From contig JADJOG010000022.1 in NCBI GenBank assembly GCA_016713865.1, positions 1 to 64,000 of the forward strand: 64,000 nucleotides of DNA, read 5' to 3'. Made by a program: the position numbers and the translations under genes. The DNA comes from Flavobacteriales bacterium. Lineage in GTDB: Bacteria; Bacteroidota; Bacteroidia; Flavobacteriales_F; PHOS-HE28. Below, one piece after another: positions 25,361 through 34,382 of the stretch. Below the pieces are notes generated by a model. That model made no database searches. It saw nothing but the letters and a program-made list of their open reading frames with translations, and was not told the origin of the DNA. Each line of letters begins with the position of its first letter. Position 1 is the stretch's first letter.

Positions 25361-27724
25361 TTCCGCTCGCAGGCGTTGCCATGCTGCGGGCAATGCATCA
25401 ATCAGATCGGATGTCAGCATGCCATCGATACCGAATCGATCAGCGGCTATGTCGCCGGCAAGGCCATGCGCATAGGTCCCAAGCAAGCAGGCTTGCATAG
25501 GCCCCACCCCTTGAGCCAACAATGCCGTGAGGATGCCTGTGAGCGCATCACCAGAACCACCTTTTGCCATGCCGGGTCCACCGGTCGGGTTGAAAACAAC
25601 GGATCCATCCGGGGCGCAAATCGCACTCCAAGCACCCTTAAGAACGATGTGGCACCCCCATTCTTGGGCAAGGTGGATTGCATGCGCAAGGCGGTCCCTG
25701 CCACAAGCGAATTCCCGCGCTGCAAGCCGATCGAATTCCTTCGGGTGCGGTGTGAGCACCCAATCATGGCGCGCATTCTTGATGAGTTCACGGTCGCTCG
25801 ACAAGATGTTCAGAGCATCGGCATCAAGAACCAAAGGGCCAGCCCAGCGCTCAATGAGATCTCGTAACGCGATCCGGGTGTCTCCCGCCGTTCCTAATCC
25901 CGGGCCGCATCCAATGGCCTTGTATCCATTCAACTCTCCAAGCTTGGTTAAACGCGCCGCGTTCGCATCAACCACGCACATGGCCTCCGGCACCGCTACC
26001 TGCATCGGATTCAAGCCAGCATGCGGGATATGAGCAGTTGTAAGACCTGATCCGCTGCGGCAACAGGCTCGCGTTGCGAGAATCGCTGCTCCTATTCGGC
26101 CTTCTTGCCCGGCAACGATCAGCGCGTGCCCAAAACGCCCCTTGTGCGCGAATCGCCCGCGCTGCGGCAACAACATCGCCGCATCCAAGACCTCGGCAAT
26201 CCGGAAAGAGGTGGGCAACCCGCGGAGAAAGTCGCCATCGAGACCGATCGGCACAGCCTCCCATTCGCCCACGAACACTTCATTCTCGGGCAAGAGCAGC
26301 GCAAGCTTGGGCACTTCAATCGTCAACGTACGTTGGGCCTTCACTATTCCTAGCCCTTCCCTATTGCCATCCGCTTGCAAGCCACTTGGAAGATCGATAG
26401 AGATGATTGGGCAGTTACTGCAATTCATGGCTTCAACAATATCGGCCGCGAGACCAGAGAGGGGAGCGTTCAGGCCGATTCCGAATAGCGCATCGATCAC
26501 CAATGCTCGTTCGGGAATGGCAGGCCATTGATTCACCGAATGCACGTCGAAAACCCGCACTCCAGCCTCAAGCAATCGCCGATGGTTCGTGGCGTTATCG
26601 GCGCTCGTCTGATCACGGTGCACGATTCGCAAAACATTGACCTCAATACCTTCAAGCGCGAGCAATCGTGCAATGGCAAGTCCATCACCACCATTATTGC
26701 CCATTCCAGCAACGACCCACACCGATTGAGTACCATGATTAAGGCAAGCTCGTATGCGCTTGGCGCAGGCTACTGCTGCGCGTTCCATAAGGTCCAACGA
26801 ACTAGTTGGCTCGCTCCGTAAAGCTTGTGCATCAGCCGCGCACAATTCAGCGGAGCCCAGCACTGGAATCATCGCGAAGTGATTTCTACCCGTGAACGAA
26901 GCCCACTTCAGGTTGAACTGATAGCGGTCGTTATCAGCAGAGCCCGCATCATCGACTAAACCGGTTATGCGCAGAGCCGCATAGTGGCTGGTATTCGCGG
27001 GCATGCTGCCCAAACGGGTGAGGATGATATCCCCGACTTGGATATCGCTCGCCACCTCCACCGGAATTCCGGACAGGAACGCATTGCGCAACGAGATATC
27101 AGTGGCATTCGCGTAATCGTACCCATTGAACCGAACGAAACGGCCACCTGCTGGGGAGATCCAACTCCTGCTCAGTACTTCCCCTGTGCCGGATGGATTA
27201 TCCTGGATATCCCGCCGGGCGCTATCAGCAGTGTAGATCACCTGCACCCGATCCTGAAGATCGAAGGCGGATTCAGGATGAATTGACGAGTTCCGCGAGT
27301 AGAACAGATGGCCAGAAGTCTCTTGCAGGAGGGTCTCTGTTAGCGTGACCTGCAGGTTCCGGGATGTTGCCATGGTCTCTCCCTTGGCGTCATAGAGCGT
27401 GAACGTATAAAGCTCTGAATAACCCTGTGATGCGTGCGCGATGCGGAACTCCCAAGGCCAGCGGAAAGAAGTTCCGGTTAGTGCCGAATCAACAACCGTG
27501 ATGGTAAACCCATTGTCCCTTTTCGAAGTGATCACCAAGCGAGCGAGCGAAGAGTTGTCAGATCGGCCATTGATCGTGAACGTGAACACCTGGCCTGAGG
27601 TGACCGCAACCGAAGGACTTCCTGGTTCCACATTCAAAATGGGAATCTTGTTCTCCCGCCTGCACGCTGAAAGGGCAGCAGAAGCGGTGAGCAGGATGAT
27701 GAGGAACCGGAGCGAAGATGCCAT
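25343..27724 (-). CDS. Lipoprotein joined in frame to bifunctional NAD(P)H-hydrate epimerase/dehydratase
   Basis: One continuous frame holds two unlike parts. From 27724, a lipoprotein signal (SAALSACRRE) leads into about 280 residues of beta-rich unknown sequence with a YQFNLKW end. From the in-frame ATG at 26872 begins a full NnrE/NnrD protein: SSLDLMERAA, VVAGMGNNGGDGLAIARLL (epimerase), then VLDADALNIL, LTPHPKEF and GGPGMAKGGSGDALTGIL (ATP/ADP-dependent dehydratase), which repairs damaged NADH/NADPH hydrates. A cytosolic, ADP-dependent repair enzyme on a lipid anchor makes no sense; a one-base shift near the junction gives a stop within a few codons. I read it as two genes, 26873-27724 and 25343-26872, probably merged by an indel. 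It overlaps the TsaC end by 18 nt. Confidence 0.8.
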   Translation of the reverse strand: MASSLRFLIILLTASAALSACRRENKIPILNVEPGSPSVAVTSGQVFTFTINGRSDNSSLARLVITSKRDNGFTITVVDSALTGTSFRWPWEFRIAHASQGYSELYTFTLYDAKGETMATSRNLQVTLTETLLQETSGHLFYSRNSSIHPESAFDLQDRVQVIYTADSARRDIQDNPSGTGEVLSRSWISPAGGRFVRFNGYDYANATDISLRNAFLSGIPVEVASDIQVGDIILTRLGSMPANTSHYAALRITGLVDDAGSADNDRYQFNLKWASFTGRNHFAMIPVLGSAELCAADAQALRSEPTSSLDLMERAAVACAKRIRACLNHGTQSVWVVAGMGNNGGDGLAIARLLALEGIEVNVLRIVHRDQTSADNATNHRRLLEAGVRVFDVHSVNQWPAIPERALVIDALFGIGLNAPLSGLAADIVEAMNCSNCPIISIDLPSGLQADGNREGLGIVKAQRTLTIEVPKLALLLPENEVFVGEWEAVPIGLDGDFLRGLPTSFRIAEVLDAAMLLPQRGRFAHKGRFGHALIVAGQEGRIGAAILATRACCRSGSGLTTAHIPHAGLNPMQVAVPEAMCVVDANAARLTKLGELNGYKAIGCGPGLGTAGDTRIALRDLIERWAGPLVLDADALNILSSDRELIKNARHDWVLTPHPKEFDRLAAREFACGRDRLAHAIHLAQEWGCHIVLKGAWSAICAPDGSVVFNPTGGPGMAKGGSGDALTGILTALLAQGVGPMQACLLGTYAHGLAGDIAADRFGIDGMLTSDLIDALPAAWQRLRAESAQHA

Positions 27725-27761
27725 TGTGCCTGTGTTGGCGTCAAAGGTAGGGTTCAACAAC

Positions 27762-27791
27762 AAGGGGCCGTGCATTGCTGCACGGCCCCTT
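27762..27791 (-). terminator. Strong hairpin terminator
   Basis: A perfect 13-bp stem AAGGGGCCGTGCA / TGCACGGCCCCTT around a 4-nt loop lies 20 nt after the stop of the small lipoprotein gene and before the next start on the same strand. Confidence 0.75.
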
Positions 27792-27810
27792 ATACAGTTG
27801 CTTGCGACTC

Positions 27811-28221
27811 TTATTTCGACTTGATGCGGAAGGCCTTCGCACGCACGGTGAGCGTGGTGCGGTTGCCAAGGAACATCTGGTCGCGCACTGAGCTACTGCT
27901 CAGTGGCAGGACGAAGTCAGCGTCCTCGCGCTGCATGAGCGCGTCATACAGGGCGTTGTTCGTCATGCGGTCTTGCGGGATGATTCCGCCACCGCCAACG
28001 TTGGCCACATGGAAACGACGGCCTCCGATCGGGAGAACCCCGAACAGGAAGGATTGCGTGGCAGTGCCGCTCACGTCACCGATGTACTCGAGGTCCTCCA
28101 TCTTGAAGTGAATCTGCGTTTGCACCGATGTTCCAGCGATGGACTTGGTGTAAACCGTGCAAGAGGAGAACAACAGCACAACGGCCAGCGGCAGCAGGAT
28201 GGTTGCTTTGAGCTTATTCAT
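27811..28221 (-). CDS. Small hypothetical lipoprotein
   Basis: A 136-residue protein with a lipobox (LLFSSCTVYTKS, C21). The mature part reads QIHFKMEDLEYIGDVSGTA then FGVLPIGG and a C-terminal TTLTVRAKAFRIK strand. It resembles small Bacteroidota lipoproteins seen with outer-membrane proteins (a DUF6567-like type, by recollection only). It lies 30 nt downstream of the beta-barrel gene and ends just before a strong terminator, so the two probably form one transcript. Confidence 0.75.
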   Translation of the reverse strand: MNKLKATILLPLAVVLLFSSCTVYTKSIAGTSVQTQIHFKMEDLEYIGDVSGTATQSFLFGVLPIGGRRFHVANVGGGGIIPQDRMTNNALYDALMQREDADFVLPLSSSSVRDQMFLGNRTTLTVRAKAFRIKSK

Positions 28222-28250
28222 TGCTGCTAGTGGTTACGTGGTGGTGTCGC

Positions 28251-29093
28251 TTAGTTGAAGTAGATGTTGGCCACGAGGCGCACCTGACCATTGGTGTCCA
28301 TGGTTGCGAACTTCTGCTTCACGCTGCTGTACTGAGCGTTCGTTCCACCGAAAGCGTTCGGGTCATCGCCAACCTCGTAGTACTCGTAAGATACCGAGTT
28401 CGTGCCAACAGCTTCGGTTACTTCAACCTTTGTACGGTTGCCAAGCTGCCAGAAGGCACCCCAACCATACTCAACACCGAGTGCGATTGGCAGGTCAAGC
28501 ACGAACACATTGAAACCGACAACACCGCCCAGACCTACAATCGTGTAAGGGGTGGTACGAGTGGTTTCCGAAGTGTTCACGCTCACGCGCGACGTGTAGT
28601 TCTCAACAGTCTTCGAGCGGCCGAGGCCCAAGAAGAGGTCGCCACCAACGTAAACGTCGAAGATGTTCGAGCTGCTGAAGTGCTTCTCGATACCGGGAAC
28701 GAGCATGTACTCGCGCGTAGCGGTCTTGTACTCAAACTCAGTGATTGACCAGCCGCCCTGACCAGGGATGCTATCCACTTCGCCCTTGATGGAGCGAGCG
28801 TTGCGTTGCAGGCGGATACCAGCACGGACAGCTACATCATCCTGAATGAACTTCTTGAAGGTGAGCAGGTTCCCCTTGGCGAGACGGTTCCAAGCGAGGC
28901 TGGTGCTCTGGCTGCCAGGACCGAAATCCAAGCTATCGCCACCGAGGCCAATGCCGAACACGAGGGCGTAGTCACCAGCAACCGGGCGGCCGCCGAACTT
29001 GTACCGGGTGTCCTGATTCTCCCGGGTGGATAGCTGGGCGCTCGCAACGGAGCACACACCCAGCAGAGCAACGAACAGTAACGTCTTTTTCAT
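28251..29093 (-). CDS. Outer-membrane beta-barrel protein
   Basis: A 280-residue protein with a signal peptide (MKKTLLFVALLGVCSVASAQ) and alternating hydrophobic strands (DVAVRAGIRLQRNAR, FDVYVGGDLFLGLGR, YTIVGLGGVVGFNVF, ALGVEYGWGAFWQLG) with a C-terminal strand ending in aromatic-x-N (RLVANIYFN), as in outer-membrane barrels. Size fits an 8- to 12-strand barrel. Ligand unknown. The ATG at 29093 directly precedes the signal peptide and has a good Bacteroidota promoter upstream. Confidence 0.83.
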   Translation of the reverse strand: MKKTLLFVALLGVCSVASAQLSTRENQDTRYKFGGRPVAGDYALVFGIGLGGDSLDFGPGSQSTSLAWNRLAKGNLLTFKKFIQDDVAVRAGIRLQRNARSIKGEVDSIPGQGGWSITEFEYKTATREYMLVPGIEKHFSSSNIFDVYVGGDLFLGLGRSKTVENYTSRVSVNTSETTRTTPYTIVGLGGVVGFNVFVLDLPIALGVEYGWGAFWQLGNRTKVEVTEAVGTNSVSYEYYEVGDDPNAFGGTNAQYSSVKQKFATMDTNGQVRLVANIYFN

Positions 29094-29147
29094 TGGGTTT
29101 AGTTTGGTTTCTCGTTCTGTCCGGTCAAAAGTATTTCCGGAGCGGCG

Positions 29148-29178
29148 CAAACATAGAGAGAGCCGTTGTCATCACCAA
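29148..29178 (-). promoter_or_regulatory. Bacteroidota-type promoter of the beta-barrel gene
   Basis: On the minus strand TTGG (29178-29175) is followed after 19 nt by TATGTTTG (29155-29148), matching the -33 TTTG / -7 TAnnTTTG layout. The predicted start would leave a leader of roughly 45-50 nt before the ATG at 29093. Confidence 0.6.
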
Positions 29179-29273
29179 CAAGTTCATGTGGAAGACGCTT
29201 GGACTTGTTGAAATAAGCGGTGGGCCAACGGCAAACCACGCCTAGAAACGAGGCTGCACCTGCTCTCGATGGT

Positions 29274-29931
29274 TCAACTGGCTTTATCGGCCAGCATTGG
29301 CACAAAGCGGAATCTCCCCTTTTCCTCCACCATAATGGATCCATCCAGATTCTTGATTACCAGCAACATCCGTTGATCATTGCCCTCCCCCACAGGAATC
29401 ACTGCCCTTCCTCCTGGCTTCAATTGATCAAGCAAGGTTTCGGGCATCGCAGCAGCGCCGCAAGTGACAATCACCCTATCAAAAGGTGCCTCACGCGGGA
29501 TTCCTGCATAACCGTCTCCGTAGGTGAGATTCGCTTTGAAGCCGAGTTTGCCAAGGCGCTCGCGTGTCATCAGATAGAGCGGGCGTTGCCGTTCGATGCT
29601 GAACATCTTGGCTTTCATCGCGCAAAGGACAGCGCATTGGTATCCCGAGCCAGTGCCGATTTCCAGCACCTTCATGCCGGGGCTCAACTGCAGCAGTTCA
29701 GATTGAAATGCGACCGTGTAAGGTTGCGAGATCGTCTGCCCACAACCAATTGGGAACGCGGCGTCCTCGTATGCGCGGTCGGTGAATGCGGTGTCGTCGA
29801 TGAAAAGGTGGCGCGGCACGGTTCCAATGGCTGCGAGCACTGTTTCATCATGAATGCTCTTCGCGCAGCAGCTGCACGAGCCTCCTTCGCATGCCTTGGT
29901 GCCGGTAGTTGTCAGCGAGCGGCTTTGTCAC
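29274..29931 (-). pseudogene. pcm: Protein-L-isoaspartate O-methyltransferase, frame broken near 29858
   Basis: Residues from 29840 to 29274 form most of a PCMT: VLAAIGTVPRHLF-type start, GQTISQPYTVAFQSELLQL, motif I VLEIGTGSGYQCAVL, FDRVIVTCGAAAMPETLL and LKPGGRAVIPVG. The missing N-terminus (VTKPLADNYRHQGMRRRLVQ) lies in another frame starting at a GTG at 29931 (or ATG at 29970) and runs into a stop at LLREEHS, where homologues read LREKGIHDETV. A single missing base near 29855-29862 joins the two. The enzyme repairs isoaspartyl damage in proteins. Confidence 0.85.
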
Positions 29932-29971
29932 GGGCCAAAAGTAGCCGACGGTTCGTGCGTGATCGGGCATC

Positions 29972-29979
29972 TAAGTTTG
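29972..29979 (+). promoter_or_regulatory. Putative -7 box before the Gfo/Idh/MocA gene
   Basis: TAAGTTTG fits TAnnTTTG exactly and ends 27 nt before the ATG at 30007, inside the 5' region of the divergent pcm. Confidence 0.45.
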
Positions 29980-30006
29980 CCGGCCATCAACAATGGCAAT
30001 CATCGT

Positions 30007-30990
30007 ATGACCCAACCATTACGCATCGCAGTGCTGGGCGCCGGACATCTTGGTCGAATCCACATGCAGCAGTGGCAGCATGTGGAAGGCGCGACTGTCG
30101 TGGGCTTCTTCGACCCGCATCCGGAAAAGCGCGCGGCTATCACATCTGAATTCGGCCTGAAGGGATTCGAGGATCCTGATGATCTATTGGCAGGCGCCGA
30201 TGCAGTGGATATCGTGACACCGACGATGAGTCACCATCTCTTGGCTAAGGAGGCTCTGCTCCGCGGACAGCACGTTTTCATTGAGAAGCCTGTGACCAGC
30301 ACGTTGGCGGAGGCCGAAGAGCTGAAGGCGATAGCCGAAGCAAAACAACGCTCAGTTCAGGTTGGTCATGTGGAACGCTTCAACCCAGCGTTCCTGGCAG
30401 CTAGGCCGCTTCTTGCCGACCCCATGTTCATTGAGGTGCACAGGCTCGCGCAATGGAATCCGAGAGGCACAGATGTGAGCGTGGTCCTCGACCTGATGAT
30501 CCATGACATCGACCTCGTGCAGACGGTGGTGAAAAGCGAAGTGGTTCCCGTTGCGGCGAGCGGTGTATCGGTGGTTAGCGATTCGCCAGACATCGCCAAC
30601 GCGCGCATCGGCTTCGCGAATGGCGCGGTGGCCAACCTTACCGCGAGCCGCATCAGCATGAAGAATATGCGGAAATGCCGCTTCTTCCAACGTGACGCTT
30701 ATATCGCCGTCGACCTGTTGGCCCGGGAAACGGAAATCGTTCGCATGCGCGCTGTTGAAGGCGAACCCGACCCCTTCGCCATCAGCATGGACCTCGGCGA
30801 AGGGAGGGGCCAACGGGAAATCAGTTTCGAGAAGCCGACCATTCTCGCAGGTAATGCGATTCGAGAGGAATTGGCAGCATTCACGCGAAGCATCGCAAAG
30901 GGCACACCAACAGCGGTGACACTGAGCGAAGCCACGGAAGCACTGCGCACCGCGCTGCGTGTTCTGGATGGAATGAAATCGAATGCCTGA
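30007..30990 (+). CDS. Gfo/Idh/MocA-family oxidoreductase
   Basis: A 327-residue NAD(P)-dependent sugar oxidoreductase. Rossmann motif IAVLGAGHLGRIHMQQW, then VDIVTPTMSHH, the EKPVTSTLAEAEEL motif with the conserved Lys, VGHVERFNPAFL and LMIHDIDLVQTVV in the catalytic domain. These enzymes oxidise or reduce sugar nucleotides such as UDP-GlcNAc(A) derivatives; the exact substrate cannot be inferred. It opens the loosely clustered glycan region. The ATG at 30007 is the first before the Rossmann fold. Confidence 0.9.
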   Translation: MTQPLRIAVLGAGHLGRIHMQQWQHVEGATVVGFFDPHPEKRAAITSEFGLKGFEDPDDLLAGADAVDIVTPTMSHHLLAKEALLRGQHVFIEKPVTSTLAEAEELKAIAEAKQRSVQVGHVERFNPAFLAARPLLADPMFIEVHRLAQWNPRGTDVSVVLDLMIHDIDLVQTVVKSEVVPVAASGVSVVSDSPDIANARIGFANGAVANLTASRISMKNMRKCRFFQRDAYIAVDLLARETEIVRMRAVEGEPDPFAISMDLGEGRGQREISFEKPTILAGNAIREELAAFTRSIAKGTPTAVTLSEATEALRTALRVLDGMKSNA

Positions 30991-31036
30991 TCACCGCATA
31001 CTAAACCGCCGAACGATTCGTTGGGCCGGAAATGGG

Positions 31037-31897
31037 ATGACCTCACCCCTGCCCATCCTTCTCTTTGTCTCTTTGCTCTTGGGCGCATGCACCAAGGGCG
31101 ATCGTGTGCCAGCCTATCTCGAGATCCCTTCGATGTCGGTCGAGGGAGCCAGCGAACAAGGATTGGCCACCAGCCGCATCACGGATGCGTGGGTCACTGT
31201 GGATGACCGCTTGGTGGGATCCTGGGAACTTCCTGCACGCATCCCGATTCTCGCTGAAGGCCAGCGCCGGATTGGAATCGTGCCCGCGATAAAGCGTAAC
31301 GGCGCATTCGACGACCGACTGCAATATCCATTCTACACCACCTGGACACAGACCTTGGCGCTGGACCGGGAAGCAACCGTGAGCGTGGCACCGATTGTTC
31401 GTTACCAGGAAAACATCAACTTCTGGATCGAGGGGTTCGATGACACCTCGGTGAAACTGAGTACCACCAGCTCGAGCGACACGACGCTAATCCGATACCT
31501 GCCTGCTGAGCGTCCGGACCTGCCCTATCTGGAAGGGACCCCATGCGGAGGCTTCGTGCTCGACTCCTCTAACCCTTACATCCGTCTTTATTCCGACGAG
31601 AATCTCGGAGGCGCGACAGGTCCTGTATTCCTGGAGATCGACTATCGCAACAACTTGTCCTTCGTTGTTGGCGTGATCTACACGCAGAACAATGTGGAGA
31701 ACGCCTTGCCACTTGTGGTCATGGTTCCAACCCGGCGCAGCAATGGCACCATGCCATGGAATAAGGCATACATCGATCTGAGTGCACTCTTCAACAGCAG
31801 TGTCGGCAACCGCGATTTCTACTTAGAGGCCCAATTACCGAGTGACATCGCAAGTGCTGAGGTCTATTTCGATAACATCAAGCTCGTGCGCTACTGA
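31037..31897 (+). CDS. Hypothetical lipoprotein
   Basis: A 286-residue protein with a lipobox (FVSLLLGACTKGDRVP). The mature part has beta-sandwich character: a domain around RLVGSWELPARIPIL and a C-terminal LFNSSVGNRDFYLEAQLP ... AEVYFDNIKLVRY that looks like a carbohydrate-binding-like sandwich. No family is recognised with confidence. The ATG at 31037 lies at the signal peptide; earlier in-frame codons overlap the upstream gene. Its stop is 2 nt before the sugar transferase start. Confidence 0.78.
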   Translation: MTSPLPILLFVSLLLGACTKGDRVPAYLEIPSMSVEGASEQGLATSRITDAWVTVDDRLVGSWELPARIPILAEGQRRIGIVPAIKRNGAFDDRLQYPFYTTWTQTLALDREATVSVAPIVRYQENINFWIEGFDDTSVKLSTTSSSDTTLIRYLPAERPDLPYLEGTPCGGFVLDSSNPYIRLYSDENLGGATGPVFLEIDYRNNLSFVVGVIYTQNNVENALPLVVMVPTRRSNGTMPWNKAYIDLSALFNSSVGNRDFYLEAQLPSDIASAEVYFDNIKLVRY

Positions 31898-31899
31898 TC

Positions 31900-33315
31900 A
31901 TGAACAGCAAGCGAGCGCTGGTGGCCCAATACGTAATTGCCGATGTAGCAGGCGCTGCGTTGGCCTGGACGCTCTTCTTCGCCTACCGCAAGCTCTATCT
32001 CGAACCCATCAAGATTGGCTCGCCCGTGCCGTTGGAGTGGGACGCCAACTACCTGAGGGGCCTTGCCCTGGTTCCATTGTTCTGGTTCGGGCTTTACACG
32101 ATCGTTGGAGGCTATCGGGATGTGCAACGGCGCTACAGGACCAAGGAGCTCGGGCAAACATTGCTGGTTACCACGATCGGTGTGCTGGTGATCTTCTTCG
32201 TGCTGCTGCTTGATGACCAGGTGCCCAGCGCCCGCTACCATGTGCGCTCATTCATCGCGCTATTCCTGCTGCACTTCGGCATCACATTCCCGCTCCGCTT
32301 CATGATCACCAGCGCCACGGTGCGTAAGGTGCATAAGCGCATCATCGGCTTCAACACCGTGCTGGTGGGCGGAAATGAGCGGGCCCTGGCCACACATCAG
32401 GAGATCGAGAGCATGCGGAAATCGCCTGGCAACCGCTTCATCGGATTCGTGAATGTGAATGGTGGTGATCAGCAGCTCGCTGGCCTGTTGCCCCGGTTAG
32501 GCAAATGGCACGAGCTGCGGCAAGTAATCGCCCAGCACGACGTAGAGGAAGTGATCCTCGCCGTGGACTCAACCGAGCATGAGCATATGAGCCGGATAAT
32601 GAATGAGCTCGAAGGCACCGGCGCGCGCATTAAGGTGATTCCGGACATGTATGATATCCTCTCGGGCTCCGTGAAGATGACCAGCATCTTCGGTACACCG
32701 CTGATCGAGGTGAATCCGGAGATCATGCCCGCGTGGCAGTTCTCCCTGAAGAGGGTATTCGACATCATCGCGAGCTCGATCGCGCTCCTCTTGCTTTCCC
32801 CAATGCTGCTGGTAATCGCGATGGGTGTGCGGTGGAGCAGCCCCGGCCCAATACTGTTCCGCCAAGAGCGGATCGGCAAGCATGGCAAGCCCTTTCGGAT
32901 ACTGAAGTTCCGCAGCATGGTGAGCGATGCCGAGCGGGACGGCCCGCAACTGAGCAGCACCACAGATCCTCGCATCACACCGATTGGCCGCTGGCTCCGC
33001 CGCACACGGATGGATGAGCTGCCGCAGTTCTGGAATGTCCTCAAGGGCGAAATGAGCCTGGTTGGGCCGCGACCGGAACGGCAGCACTTCATCAATGCCA
33101 TCATGGAGGTCGCTCCGCACTATCGCCATCTGCACAAGGTTCGCCCTGGGATCACCAGCTGGGGACAGGTGAAATTCGGCTATGCGGAGAATGTGCAGCA
33201 GATGGTACGCCGCCTGAAGTACGATATCCTGTACATCGAGAACATGAGCCTGGCGGTTGACCTCAAGATCCTCGCCTATACGGTGCTCATCGTTCTGAAG
33301 GGCGATGGCAAGTAA
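31900..33315 (+). CDS. Exopolysaccharide polyprenyl glycosylphosphotransferase (WcaJ-type)
   Basis: A 471-residue membrane enzyme that moves a sugar-1-phosphate from a nucleotide sugar to undecaprenyl phosphate, starting a repeat unit. Four N-terminal helices, a nucleotide-fold middle (NTVLVGGNERALATHQEIES ... VEEVILAVD), a re-entrant helix after FSLKRVFDIIASS, and the catalytic end with FRILKFRSMVSDAE, RRTRMDELPQFWNVL and MSLVGPRPERQ. All catalytic motifs are intact, unlike the related half of the GT2 fusion at 2742. Nearby glycosyltransferases are probable partners. Confidence 0.93.
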   Translation: MNSKRALVAQYVIADVAGAALAWTLFFAYRKLYLEPIKIGSPVPLEWDANYLRGLALVPLFWFGLYTIVGGYRDVQRRYRTKELGQTLLVTTIGVLVIFFVLLLDDQVPSARYHVRSFIALFLLHFGITFPLRFMITSATVRKVHKRIIGFNTVLVGGNERALATHQEIESMRKSPGNRFIGFVNVNGGDQQLAGLLPRLGKWHELRQVIAQHDVEEVILAVDSTEHEHMSRIMNELEGTGARIKVIPDMYDILSGSVKMTSIFGTPLIEVNPEIMPAWQFSLKRVFDIIASSIALLLLSPMLLVIAMGVRWSSPGPILFRQERIGKHGKPFRILKFRSMVSDAERDGPQLSSTTDPRITPIGRWLRRTRMDELPQFWNVLKGEMSLVGPRPERQHFINAIMEVAPHYRHLHKVRPGITSWGQVKFGYAENVQQMVRRLKYDILYIENMSLAVDLKILAYTVLIVLKGDGK

Positions 33316-33405
33316 AGCAGGCGCCGCGCCACGATCCGCACTTTCAGTGCTGTTAGTCCATCGATCAGCATGGCGCCTACATTCGCCGTCCATCAATCTT
33401 GAACC

Positions 33406-34290
33406 ATGAAGATCTCCGTAATCGGTGCAGGCCAAATGGGCAATGGCATCGCACACGTTTTCGCGCAGAGCGGGCACAGCGTCACTTTGATCGACATCGG
33501 GCAGGCCAGCCTCGATAAGGCCCTGGCGACCATCGGCAAGAACATGGATCGACAAGTTGCCAAAGGCATCTTGACCGAAGACCAGAAACAAGTCGCGCTT
33601 GCAGCGATCAGCACCAGCACTGAACTGGCAGCAGGCGTGAAGAATGCGGAACTCGTTGTCGAGGCCGCCACGGAGAACATCGACCTGAAGCTCCGCATCT
33701 TCAAGGACATCGATGCCAATGCACCGGCGAACTGCATCCTGGCCACCAATACGAGCAGCATCAGCATCACACGCATCGCCGCTGCTACGAAGCGCCCAGG
33801 CCAAGTGATCGGCATGCACTTCATGAATCCGGTGCCGGTGATGAAGCTCGTGGAGGTGATCCGCGGATACGACACGACCGATGCCGTGACGCGCACGGTT
33901 GTTGACCTCAGCACCGCCATTGGCAAGGTGCCTGTTACCGTGAACGACTACGCGGGCTTCGTAGCCAACCGGATCCCTATGCCCATGATCAACGAGGCGA
34001 TCCAAACACTCTGGCAGGGCGTAGGCGGCGTGGCGGAGATCGATACGATCATGAAACTGGGCATGGCACATCCGATGGGACCGCTTCAATTGGCCGACTT
34101 CATCGGCCTCGATACCTGCATGGCCATCCTGCGCGTATTGCACGAGGGATTGGGTGATCCGAAATACACTCCGTGCCCATTGCTCGTGCAGATGGTGACC
34201 GCTGGTAAACTGGGCGTTAAGACCGGCGAAGGCTTCTACCTGTACACCGCTGGCAGCAAGGAAACGGTGGTGGCACCAGCATTCCGTTAA
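33406..34290 (+). CDS. 3-hydroxybutyryl-CoA dehydrogenase
   Basis: A 294-residue short 3-hydroxyacyl-CoA dehydrogenase. NAD fold at VIGAGQMGNGIAHVFAQSG; ATNTSSISITRIA; the catalytic GMHFMNPVPVMKLVEVI with His-Glu; VNDYAGFVANRIPMPMINEA; and a dimer helix domain with HPMGPLQLADFIGLD. It oxidises 3-hydroxybutyryl-CoA with NAD(P) in fatty-acid or butyrate metabolism. It interrupts the glycan genes and shows no link to them. The name hbd/paaH would fit. Confidence 0.94.
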   Translation: MKISVIGAGQMGNGIAHVFAQSGHSVTLIDIGQASLDKALATIGKNMDRQVAKGILTEDQKQVALAAISTSTELAAGVKNAELVVEAATENIDLKLRIFKDIDANAPANCILATNTSSISITRIAAATKRPGQVIGMHFMNPVPVMKLVEVIRGYDTTDAVTRTVVDLSTAIGKVPVTVNDYAGFVANRIPMPMINEAIQTLWQGVGGVAEIDTIMKLGMAHPMGPLQLADFIGLDTCMAILRVLHEGLGDPKYTPCPLLVQMVTAGKLGVKTGEGFYLYTAGSKETVVAPAFR

Positions 34291-34382
34291 GGCCTCATCG
34301 GACTGATGGCCTCACGAGCCGCACGCTAATCGCATCGCAGCCGAACGCGCAACCGAACGGCATTCGCGCCGTCATTCCGCAG

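Noticed and set aside
32569..34143. A 524-codon open frame on the minus strand
   Set aside because: Opposite the sugar transferase and hbd; codon bias artefact.
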